Shown in pieces: positions 37,301-49,100 of a stretch of 64,000 bases of DNA. A model generated the notes under the pieces. That model ran no database searches, had not been told where the DNA came from, and worked only from the letters and a program-made list of their open reading frames with translations. Within the stretch, counting starts at the first letter, position 1. Each line of letters starts with the position of its first letter. Where the stretch lies: contig NC_134999.1 in NCBI RefSeq assembly GCF_051020985.1, positions 10,602,001 through 10,666,000 of the forward strand. The letters run 5' to 3'. The DNA is from Nomia melanderi (taxonomy: Eukaryota; Arthropoda; Insecta; Hymenoptera; Halictidae). The translations under genes were made by a program, and so were the position numbers.

Positions 37301-39539
37301 CAAGGACGAGACGCTTTTACTGCCTCGTAAATGGAATTAGCCATGGACTCGCGGTATTCGAACACAGGGATTTCTCTTGGTGAACTGGGTATTGTGCTCG
37401 CACGACACTTTGGTGGACCTTGGAGGTTCGTGAATATGAATGCGGTTTATTGGGATTGAACACGGAAACCTGATTAAATTGTATTAATTGTTTCACTGTG
37501 TTGTGTTCAATACCTTCTGAAAAGACATCTAACACTCATAAGTCAATACAATGAAATCAACATTTTACATATTTGTTACGCTGATATTTTACCATCCTGA
37601 ATTTTGTGTGATATCTTACGTATTAGAGAAAATTTTGTGGGAAACTGATATTACTAGTAGTTTACGGGACAACTCCGAAGAAGATTCAAATCTAGATGAT
37701 CTTCCAGCATCCGAAATGTCTAGTTTCTATCAAGATGGAGGATATAATAGTGCCAGCGATAGTCGGCCGATTCCTTATGCAAAGGAGGAAGAGTTTCGTC
37801 AAGCGAGGTCCACGGGTGCACGGGTTGAACCCACGTCAGGATCGAGAATTGACGGCCGATTTCCCATAAAATTGATGAGCGCCGGTGCCCGGGCGCCACG
37901 GAGCCACGATTAGCCCCGGGCGTCCGTTCTGGGTTATGAATGGACAGCAGCTTTTCTCGATTGTTTCGCGCAGGTACACGAAAGGCGGGCCCCAGTGACG
38001 AGACGCGGCAACGACAACCTCGTCGGGGCCCGTCCCACGAGAAAATTATACGATGCCACGGGATTCGTTAAGAAAAATTAGTGGCTCCGGGCCCAAGGAC
38101 CTCGTTCCCGAAACGATCGATTCGAACAGCAATTTACCCGGGCCGGCACGGTCCGACCCGGGCCCCGGGACTCTCGGATGTCCAGTGATAAATTTGAATG
38201 AAGTAGCTTTAGGGTGCACTCGAACGTCTCTGCCTCATTTTTGACGAAGGAATTGGGAACTATAAAACAGCTTTGATTCATGGGAAAACACATCCCGGAT
38301 TGTGTCGGATCGAGCAGTCGGAATTTGGAAGCCTAGAGTCTAGGAGAAGTTTTTTTCTGGACTTTTGCCCCGTTTGCCCCCGATCCGTTTTTAATACCGA
38401 AAAGGAAGGGACGAGATCGATCGGTAGGACGAGCGTAGAAGTAATCGAAGCTACGTGGGCTAGGTTCAATCAACGAGAAACGTTGCGTAACCGATCGGGC
38501 AGCCCTCGGTAAGCCAGTCGAGCCACCCCAGAGGAGCGAAAAACCCCGAGAAAGGAACGCTTGCGACGAGAGCTTCAAAGTTAAACACAAATGGGGAGGA
38601 ATCTTCCGCGGCTCTTTGTGACCGGGCCTTCGCTTTTTCATCCCCGGCCTACGACTGGGCGAGAAAGACGTTCAAGTGGGAGAAGAGGGCTCATAATTCA
38701 ACCGTTTGCGTGAATTTTAAATTCGATCCAGCCGCGTACAGTTCTAACCCCCGTAATGCGGCCTACTCTTCCTCGTTGAAACTCCGTTTTATTAATATTT
38801 ATCGGGGCGTTCCCCCAATTTTCGTTTGCGGCGGGGGTGAGCAGTCGATCGTCCCCATTTTTTCGGTCCTATATTGGAAGAGATACTCAGTTTGATCTAA
38901 TTCATTTGTTTATTTTATTATCGAAATTTTAGAAATAGATTAATGAACTAACATACCGAAGTATAGCAAAAAGGTAGGTAACAGAATATTAGAGAGTTCT
39001 TTACGTGAAGCGAAACTGAAAATAAAAATATTGCATTCATCGAAATATGTATCTTAGTCTTGTTCAGTGACGAAGAAGAACATTTTATATTATACCTCAG
39101 AAATGTGTGACTTATAGATTTTTAAAGTTACAGAATGACTGTCTAGAAACTTTGCGATCGAAACTATTTCTAAGAGAAATTGCATCATGTTGAACATCGC
39201 CTTCCTTCCTGGTTGGAAATCGGTCCGTTTAACCTGAAGAAGAAGTAGGGATCCACGGATCGAGCTTTATTAAGCCATCGAACTTTCTCCTTTGTCATTT
39301 TTCCCTAGACCCGACCGAAATGGAGATACGAAACGCGCGAGTTGCGTGACTCACTCCACACAGTTCTTTCTCCATTTGTGGCGCAAACCATACCATTCTT
39401 AAGTACACACCCTTTGTCTTCGAGGGGTCCTACGGTATATAATTTGCTTTGTGTTAGTTCCTTTTTCTTCAGCGCGGACGCTGCTCCGTTTCCTCTTTTA
39501 GCGTTGGAACCTTATTTGTCTCTAGCGGTGTAATTGATA

Positions 39540-39585
39540 GTTTTTTTTCTTTCTCTCTTTCTCCCTCTCTTTCTACTCTCCGTGC
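39540..39585. repeat. CT-rich low-complexity tract
   Basis: TTTTTTTTCTTTCTCTCTTTCTCCCTCTC-type pyrimidine run on the plus strand, the opposite orientation to most low-complexity tracts in this intron. Confidence 0.8.
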
Positions 39586-40220
39586 GATATGACAATATTT
39601 CGCACAACGTCGAGCGGCCGATGGAACGGAACCCGAGAAAAGCTAATGGTATCCACCCGGCGGAAAAAATAATTCCGATTGCAACGTTGAAAAAGAAAAA
39701 CAACGTGACCACGGAAAATCAGTTTACGATGAGCCGAGCGATGTCGGAAATGGGAATAGATGAATCTAGGGGAAATGTTAATTTCAGGAACAGGATAGTG
39801 GCTACATTATGATCCTAGGTTTCTGGATCATCAACGGAACGAGAGTTAGAGGATATTCTATTCAATTAATCGAATTTAAATGCTAATTCCTCGATATCTG
39901 AATAATCCCTCGGATGCTTTTTAAAATTCCCAATAAGGCGAGTCGGCCACCGCTTCCTGTCTGTCGCTGAACACTCTTTCTTTCAGGGCCAATCCATTGC
40001 CGGAGCTAACTTCGGCATAAGGAAGCTGGATCGCCCATTGAAACGGCGATGACACGGTGCGTCATAACTAGACTGCGGATGTTCATGCCAATATAGAATT
40101 TTATAGATGAATTTATAGAAGCAGCGACCGAACATAGATTTACTTTACTCCATTAAGAGTTCTGTCAGCTTTCAAATCAAATAAAAACGTCGTTAAAGTT
40201 TATTATATTTTTTGCGGTCC

Positions 40221-40614
40221 CGCGAACTTCCGCAGTCCAGTCATAAATGGACAGGGGCATCTTTATACACTTGTACCGTATAGAAATCGTCAAAAAAATT
40301 ATGAAATACAAACTGCAATATCGTAGAGTTTAGCTTCATTTTATTCTGAATTAATTGAAACCGCTCTTGAATAAAACAGAATCTTCATTTAATTTCAGTC
40401 GCTCCGGATCCCTCCGCGGGAACGTAAATTCGCGCGAACTTCCGCAGTCTAGTCGTAACGAACTTCTCCCGCGACCCCGTGTGCTCACTGCCATGCGTAT
40501 AAAAATCCAACGAAAAAATAATCAAACGCAAATCATAATAGCGTCGAGCGTTCGTTTTATTTCGAACTTATCGTGGCCGCCACACGAATAAAACAGCATT
40601 TCATTTAATTTCAG
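40221..40614. repeat. Diverged tandem duplication, about 180-bp units
   Basis: Two units (40221-40398 and 40433-40614) both begin CGCGAACTTCCGCAGTC, contain CGTATAAAAAT/CGTATAGAAAT and CAAA-rich sequence in the middle, then TTTTATT and GAATAAAACAG, and end TTCATTTAATTTCAG or CATTTCATTTAATTTCAG. The ends are well conserved and the middle has drifted. No terminal inverted repeats or coding sequence were seen. Confidence 0.75.
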
Positions 40615-41309
40615 ATTCATTCGATTCCTCCAATTTCCGTGGTCTTGCGATAATCTCGAGTCCGCCCCCCTCCACTCCGCCTTGACCAACCGTCGGAAAA
40701 CGGCTGGTTTTTCGAGGAGAGAGGAGCCGATCTCGTTCGGTGGTCTCCGATCGGGCCGGGCAGCATGCTATTAAAGGATAACCACGGGTAATAGCGACTT
40801 CCTGGCCGGTGCCCAGTTGCGTCAGGGCAGCAACGGCCGCAAAAAGTGCGAACAATCTGTTTCGAGGCTCGTAAAGCCTCGGTCCAGGGACACAATATTA
40901 ATGGGGGAAAATGGGAACGAGCTGCGAGAAACCGCGAAGGCGTCGCCCCCGGCGCCGATAGGAAACCCGCTCTCGCCCGGTAATTTTCTGCTCGTTCAGG
41001 ATCCTCTAACGGTTATTGCCGTCCATGTTACGACGTCTCGCAGGATGGACGTCCTGCAACCGGAGGATTTTCGCGCCGCCCTATGAACAAAAACGATCCA
41101 GCCGCAGACAACGACGACCAGCTTCCGAAGTTATACGCTCCACCGTCGCGGCGAGGCTACAGTCATCGGTGACTCTCGATACCCGTGCAACGGACGCTCA
41201 CGAGGACATTGTACTTACTTATGGCGGCCGGTATCCGGAGGATCCTTGAGAGGAGAATTAAACGATAGTTACAATACCGAAGCTGCTAGTTGAGCTAAAT
41301 TGTTTGAAT

Positions 41310-41465
41310 AAAAATATTATTTTAGGACTCCAGGCGATTCAATGTTACGACGATAATTCTGATACTATATGCAACTACCAGACGAATAGCTAGAGCACTC
41401 GAGGAAAAATATTATTTTAGGACCGCGGACGATTGAATGTATCTGTGATGATAGTTTTGATAGAC
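41310..41465. repeat. Diverged duplication of a 55-bp segment
   Basis: AAAAATATTATTTTAGGAC is present at about 41309 and 41405. It is followed in both by a CGATT-AATGT segment and a GATGATA/GACGATA segment ending TTTGATA or TCTGATA. The copies are about 95 bp apart. A weaker third relative may lie near 41560-41600 (GAGAAAACTGTTTTAAAGGA). Confidence 0.7.
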
Positions 41466-43049
41466 ATGAAACCTGGAGAATATATTGTCTTTAGTATCCT
41501 ATATATTTAGTTCGCCTCGCGATTAGCTGGCTCGTGTTTAGCTACCCCAGAAGCTAAGTTATTTGGAGAAAACTGTTTTAAAGGATCGTCGTAACGAATA
41601 CACTATAACATTAATTCGCTCCGTGGTTCGATATGTAAGAAAAATGTCGGGAATCGAGGGTGTGGGGACGAGTGTTCCCCAAATGCGTTCCCATTCCAGG
41701 AACCACTTGGTGAGCGGGCGAGCTAGAGTCAAGCGGTCCCAATCGAAAAACGAGTCATCTGGCCGAAAGACGGCCGTGTCGTTCGCTTTTTATAGCTCAA
41801 CGTCGTTTCTCCGTGGCTCGATCACCTCGTAAGATCCTTCCTCCGTTTATCTCTAGTAATTATCACCAGCTACCGTCAGGGAAAATGACTCGTAGCCGGT
41901 GCTAATCGGTCTGACCTGTGTCGCTTTGAACTTGTCGCCTATGTTAAGCGCTGCGTCGTCGATGTTTCATCAATTTTTCCTATCTACTTGAAATATTCCT
42001 TATATTTCCCTTCAGTAACCACAAATATAAATCCAATTTCAAGCGAAAGGAACAAATAGAGTGAAAATGTTTAACGAAATCAGTATTTGACGCGAAATTC
42101 GAAGGGACATCCGAAGGATTGGAGTGGAAACTCACCGGTGGGTCTCAGCTGATCGAATTGAATTTTTCCCGGGATTATTTACGGTTTCTAAATGTCTTCC
42201 CGGAGCGGCCGTTCGCGAGCGCCGTTTACGAGGGGAGTAACGAGAAGTGTCGAAGTACCATCGCGTGATTCCATCGGGGAACGCGCAGTTGCGCTATCCA
42301 GGTGCAACGATGCAACCGTGGCAATGCGAAAAGAAAGAAACAGAGCAGGACTTATTAAAACGTTGTACTCCTTACCCCGCAATTATCGCGAGCCTTTTTT
42401 CACTTTTCCCGGCGAGCGCACGACGTGTAACCCGTTCGAGTTGCATGACTCGGTCTGTAATTAATTGTACACCATTCCTATTAACACCTGAATATTTTCC
42501 GACGCAGCCCGGGCTCCCACAACTTAGTTGCTCCTTTGTACGTCGCTCTTAATTGTTCCGCGGTCGAAGGGGACTCGTTTCAGATGTAGAGACAACGATC
42601 GCTTTATCTGAAGATGCGACCCGCTGCGCGGAACACGCATTATGAACACGTTATGCTGCCTAACTTTTAATTCGTCCGTCGAAACGTTCCGTGGGACTAA
42701 ACGTTAGTTCCTATAAAAACGAACATTCAAAGCAGAAAATGTACAGGTCGAACGATAAAGTTTATCGGTTCAAAATACGATTTAAGTAATCTCAATAACG
42801 ATCCTCTGCGCACCCAAAGATATCGTGAACCGCCTAAAAAGTAGGAAAAAAGATCTAACTTTCAAATCGAAAGTCGATTCCAAATTACCTAACCCAGACC
42901 TAACCCAAAGTGTCTCGAGGCAACTCGAACGATTTCTTCCTCGCCGAGTCGAGAAAATAAAAAGTAAAAAAAATGAGGAGATTGAGCAAGAACACCGACA
43001 TTGGCTTCGAGGTCCAGACGGTTCCGTCGTAAAATTCCCTAGTCGTGTG

Positions 43050-43103
43050 TCCCGTGTGCGTGTATGTATGTAAGTATGCATGTGTATACGTATGTATATA
43101 TGC
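43050..43103. repeat. TG/TA/CG imperfect dinucleotide-tetranucleotide repeat
   Basis: Alternating purine-pyrimidine run (GTGTGCGTGTATGTATG, then GCATGTGTATACGTATG). Such sequence can adopt Z-DNA and is often length-variable. Confidence 0.8.
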
Positions 43104-46100
43104 CATATAGAGAGTCCGGGGATTGCGTAACGCGACGCGGCGAAGGATGCAGCGTGGCAGCACGAGGAAAGAGCCCAAAGGACGTGTCGTGGTTTTCGAG
43201 ATGTCGCGCCGGCTTAGCCAGGACAAACGCGGACGAAGAGCCGCGGACTTGTCCGACTCACGCTTCGATGGTGAGCGACAGAAAACTGCTCCTCCATCTC
43301 GCCAGGCCCTCCCTCTCCAGCCCCTCTGGTTTTTCATCATCACCGGCCATTCGGTCTGCCCTTCCCCTTCGTGTGTTTGTCATCGAGCCGATATTCGAAG
43401 CATCGGACTCTCTTTTACCGCCGAACCCTTTCCGAGTTCTGTGGGCTACGATCCGCGCTTTTCAAATGGAGGAACCCCGAAATACACCGACAATAGTTGT
43501 TCACTTCACTCGAAACACTTAGACGATAATAATACTAATAATACAAACGTTTGTTTGTGCCGATGGAAGTAGCAGCTGGAATGGGGATTCGTTAAAAAGA
43601 AACTTTCTCAGTAGTAGCTCCAATTAAGAAAAGGATGTATGTACAATTGCACAAGTATGATTATAAACTACTAAGATAAATAATGTAATACTAACTCATA
43701 TGTACTGGGTGGAGAATCATTGAGACTATGCTGGAGGATTAATGTCTACGGTTGTAAACTCACGAGTAAGACAATGAAAGTGATGATGATGATGTGAATG
43801 GGTGAATCAGCATATTGTAAAAGCGTTGGTAGTAAATCTAAATGGTCATTAATAAACAAATTGCAATTTCTATAAATTAGATTATAAAAATCTGTATTTG
43901 TGTATCCTTTTGATCTTTGGAGTATCTTTCACTAGAATTTCACCTGTTTTCGCTATTAATAACATAACTATTACAATACCTTCTGATATGTAACTTATCC
44001 TATAGCTTCTAATCATTCATCAAAAACTCGATACGTTCATTCATATAAGGCATATAAAAAGAATTAAAAACAATACGAAAGGAAAGAGGAAGATAAAAAT
44101 GTAGGCGAACGAAAAGCGAAGAAATATTTCTCTGAATGCCAAGGAACTGTTCGCGAGAAACGAAGCCGAAGGGGCCGCGTCTAGTAACTTTTATAACGCT
44201 GGTGTATTTATGAGGGACTACTCTCGGAAAGCAGCCAATCCTCAAGAGCGTCGCGCGACGGGGAAGGGAAGGGATCGATACCCGCGTGAAATATCAACGA
44301 TGTACGGAAATTCGGCAACCGGAAGTGGCGCGATCGGACTCGTTTAATTATTCGGGAAAGCCGAAATCCAGGAAGGTGTGACCCGGGCGCCGGGCGAAAA
44401 TGTGTTTATTCGGGTTAACGCCGTTCCGAGGAGCCCGGTGCCGTGTAAACGAGCCCGAAAGCACGGCGCACAACGAAATGAACACAGAGCCGGGGCTAAT
44501 TAATATTTACCCTCCGACAACATCACACCGTCACGACGAGCCCGGCTGAAACTCGTCGGAGAACCAACACGCCACGCTGCTCTGCGCCGAAAAATAACCG
44601 CAATGTTCGGAAAATAGTGCAAGTTCTGGCTCGAGCGACCCGGTAATTGCATCGACCACCTTCCTCTCTGTTTTTCATTTAAACGAACATCCCACGGCGG
44701 CTGACGCAACGGGTCAAGGGAGCCAGTTTTCCGCGGAAAAGAAACTTTTTACCTCGCGTTTCGTTATTCCATCGACAGTTGGAAATATTCCCGATGTTTC
44801 GTTACGCATTCTTTCAACTTTGATGCGTCGTGAACATAGGTTTTTCTATTGACATAGTTTCCCGTCGAAAGTATTCGATGCTCTGTCGTTTTCGGAGGCA
44901 CAGGTGAAATCTTTTGAAGGAACACACCATTCCCGGTCTATTCCCCGTTCGACGCGTCGCGAAGAAACGCTCGCCGGAAGAATTTCAAGAATTCCCGTCT
45001 CCCTAACCGAGAATTCGTGACGCTGCGTGAACCACTTTGTCCCTCGATCCTTTACTTTCCTTCTCAGATGTTTTTTCTTGGCACACCGGCGCGTGGCTCG
45101 CGCTGAAACGCTCGCCACCCGAAAATTTGTGAAAATTCTCGCGGGGCTGAACACTGAGATGATGGAGGACTGAGTGGTGAATGTGAAATTTTGCGATTCG
45201 CGGTGGCGCGTTTGAAATTCCAGCTTTACACTGCTATGAAATTGTATAGTGAGACGGAAAGTAGGAGAAGGGCGCGAAGTTAATCGCATAGAATGAAATT
45301 TTCGGTCAATTTGTTTTCCCTTGCATCCACTGTTTCACCCTCTCGGAAGTTAAGCTCCAGAACACTAAATGATTATTTCCGACGCTTACCTAGCATTATA
45401 AAATAACCCCTTTCAAAACGTTTCTCTTATAACTACTAAAACCGTAAAGTTTTCTCTCCCTAAATTAAGAAACTCAGTCAATCCGCTTCCACACTATTAT
45501 ACACGTCTATCGTTAAAAGTAAAATCTTTACCAAACCATAAACATCTCCCAACATCAATCTCGAAAACGAAACAATATTTTTTCAACGCAATAAAATCAA
45601 TAAACCATCTCCCCACTTATACCGCGATTGTAATTTGGATATTCGTAACCGATTGATCGCCGAGTCCCAAAAGAGCGTCTCGCACACCAGAAATTACATG
45701 GACTACTCCGTTCCCACGAGCATCCTCGGAGCTCGCCACCCCTTCACCGGCGTCGATAACACTCCGAAATTCCCTGACGAAACAGTGAAAACAATTCGCG
45801 GGGATTTACTCGAGCCCGGTTTAATCCGGCTAAGCAACTAACCCCCTCCGTCCTCGATCCCTCGCAGTCATCATTTCCGATCGTGCGGTGCATAGTCCGT
45901 GTGCAAAAGGAGACGGGACACTTTCTCGCGGAGGAAGGCATCGCTGCTGCCCTTCCCCAGGATACACCGTGCATTTCCTGTCTCTCTCTTTCTGCCACGG
46001 CTTCTCCCTCTCACCCTTTCCCCTCCCCGACGCCCTTCGACAGACTCTGGCCAGGTGGTGGGGGGGAAGGACGACCGCCTCCAGAAACGCCCTTCTTGCT

Positions 46101-49100
46101 CCCCCGACGCATATGCCGCGTCGTACGTGCAATATGTGCACGCGCATGTACTTTTTAAGGCGCGCGAGCGAGCGAGCGAGAGATCGCCGTTCGTGAGAGT
46201 GGCCCCGCACACCGTCGCACTGCACGCAATGTGGGACACGAGGGGAGGGGCTCGGCCACGGGTTCCACTCGGCTTTGTGTCGTCCTTCGCTCTTTGTTAA
46301 CGCGCTTTGCAAATCGCTTCGCTCGGGAATCCAAGCTCTGTTTCTTCGAGGCTTCTTCCTCGGCCGCCTCGCGTGTTTTCTCTTTTTCCTTTTGTTTTCG
46401 TTCGCAGAGGGGGCGGCGGAGAATCGGTGAATTTCTGTTCCGGAGGAGAGTTAAGAAAGAGTTTTCTCGATGGATCTTCGGAGGGTGGATCTTGCGATCA
46501 TCCCTTTCGAGGATCCTAGAATGTTGTTTTCGAATTCTGCATGACTTGATGATAATCGCGTGTATCTTGCGGATAGGGGTGAGTTTTGTGCAATGGAGTT
46601 ATTGAGTAGAATCTGAGAGATCTGTTTTCCAAAAGTGTCGAAATATTTTGATTATTTGTGGCTTAATGGAGATTGAGGAATAGATCTTCCGAAACATTGG
46701 GTTCCGTCGCTCAGTGGGACTTTATGCAGGGTTTGGAAGTTTATGTAATATGTTTGCTACTGTCATTTGTTTCAGCGTTTGTTATCTGTCATTATATTTA
46801 TAAATTCCATAGTTGTTATTATTATAATGAACGCAAGAAGGGTCAAAATGGATCTAAAGTCTGTTAAATTAGGGATGAAAAATGCATAACTTCCACTTTC
46901 AGTTGAAACCAAAGAGTACCAAAGGAATACAAACTTTTCTTTGCTTCCCGTCGGACACGTCGCGGGAAGCAAAGAAATCCAATCAGAAATTATCCACCCT
47001 TTTTTCTCACACTTTTCTTAACCTCCACTATTCTCATTCATAAATAATTCCCAGCATCCATCCACAGAAACCTATGATCAATAATCACTGAATCAGTAGC
47101 AGAAGCGCACGTCTGTAAGTCCTTTTGAAAAACGACACATCCCTATCCCAAAAACTCCTTGAGAAGACCATTTTCCATGTCGCAGTTTGCATCTTAGTTG
47201 CGGAAAATCCGACCATGCTCTATCTCATCCCTTCCACCTACTACCAGCCTCGCCCCTAGTAGCGTAGAAGCGTCGTGAACGGAAAGGAAGAGCAACGGCG
47301 TCCTGGAGTCGACGCCATTACAGATCACAAGAAGATCGTAGAGAAGCGGGAAGCAAGGAATCCATCAGTTTCGGCTCGCCCTCGAGCCGGAACGTCCGTT
47401 AAGGGGGTTGTGGCACTAGGGGTAGGTTGTTTGTCGATGTCGACAAGGGGGAGGAATGTCGCGACGCGCCGCCGGCCTCTCTCGATTGGGCCGTTCAACG
47501 GCGAAAGACAGATCGTCTGGGATCGCCTTACCGCCTGTTCGATTCTATTAAACCTCGCTACCCTCCTCGGGCCCGGTTACACGAGTTTGCAACGGCCGCC
47601 ACTCCGCTCGCGGCAAATCCACCCCAGCTAGAAGAGATTCAAACCGGCTCGGTCCGCTCCTTGCGGCTGTGGAATCAATCTACGGCTTCTTACCCGGGAC
47701 TTTGCCGAACGACCAGCGTCGCCGGGGTTGGAACGGGGATTCGGTTCAGCCTGGACAGGGTTATTAATGGATTTGCGACAGCAGGGAAAGGAAGAGGTTG
47801 GGTATTCGGTCTGGGGAGGATCTTGCTCGAATCTTCCGATGGGACGTCTCACAATCGGAATGTTCGTCTGAATGCTGACACGGCTCCGCGCGAATGTTCG
47901 TATATGGTTTTTCTGTGGATGTCACAGAAGTTTCTGGGGAACATGTGATTCGACATTGAGATATTGGGTCAAGTATAGTTTAGGGATCTTGTACTTTAGA
48001 TACACTTCTGGTGATTTTTCTTGCTGTGGTTAGAACTAGTTTATTGTTAATAGTTTCTTAGAAAGGAAGTAAAATCTATGATTACTGTGAGTTTGTATTT
48101 ATTCTAATAGTTGAATATTAACAATAGATAACAAATAGTACTTCATTTGGAGCTGAAAAGAATGAGTTAAATTGATAACTATTATGGTCTGTTTGAAATC
48201 TTGTAAAGCAAGGGCTTAATGTTTAGGATTTTGTTCCTCCTCGCATGAGAAAATTAACTTAGACTGATTGAAACAGAAACTGACACCTCGTTAATTAAAA
48301 CCGATTTAACTTAGTGGCTCAATGTCTTTACTGTTCATCGCTGCAAATATTACACCCAGGAACGGAAATCTCCTCTAGAAGGCAATCGCATAAAGGAATT
48401 TTTTAAAATTTTCAGTCAATCCTCTGTTGAACCGAATTTACGGAATATCGGAATTACAGTGGGAAACGTGGGGTTACGAAATGAAACCGCGAGACGGAGG
48501 CTTGACTGACATCTGTCACACACCGACGCTTTTTCGATCGAGGAACAAGTGCGAAACCGCGACAGCTGTTCGGCTGGTTTGTCGATCATCGCGGGCCGCT
48601 CTTCTTTAACGCGACAGGTGACACGCGCGCCTATAAATCCTGAATTAGAACGTCAGCTGGGCCGAACGGACCTGAGTACAATTGTCGATCCTAGACATGA
48701 CCTCGTTTGAATTACAAGAAACTGACCAGAATACTTGAAATTTTATATCAAAATGAGAAACACTGAGGATGAAGTCTAGAAGGAAAGAAGCCTTGTCATT
48801 TAATATAGAGATTTTTTAATTATTGAGACTAGTTATAATGTCTCAAGGATATTGTCCAAAAATGAAAGTCGCTAAAAGGAATTCTGAGAGGCTATAAAAT
48901 CTAGGCAAGCTATTAATACCTTAAACATGCTATTAGAAAATTAGAATCCAAACGATTACATATGCAAAACTCTAAAAATCCATCTAGATTTCATGTTCTG
49001 AGGTTTTGCTCAGTAGGGGCAACCAAGTGTCTCGACTAAATAATGTACCTGGATTTCAAGTGGGTACACATAAAGCTGATATTGCAACTTGCCATGTTCT

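Larger units (their letters stand above)
36001..46500. other. Intronic block with local duplications
   Basis: GC-rich CpG-dense DNA dominates 36300-37330, 37800-38680, 40620-41250, 43000-43470 and 45640-46450. AT-rich pockets are at 37450-37740, 38890-39180, 40080-40400, 41260-41600, 41950-42100, 43600-44100 and 45380-45620. Two diverged duplications are listed separately. A pyrimidine run is at 39540-39585, a TG/TA microsatellite at 43050-43103, a pyrimidine-rich stretch at 45965-46060 and a short GCGA repeat at 46161-46182. No gene was recognised. Confidence 0.7.
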
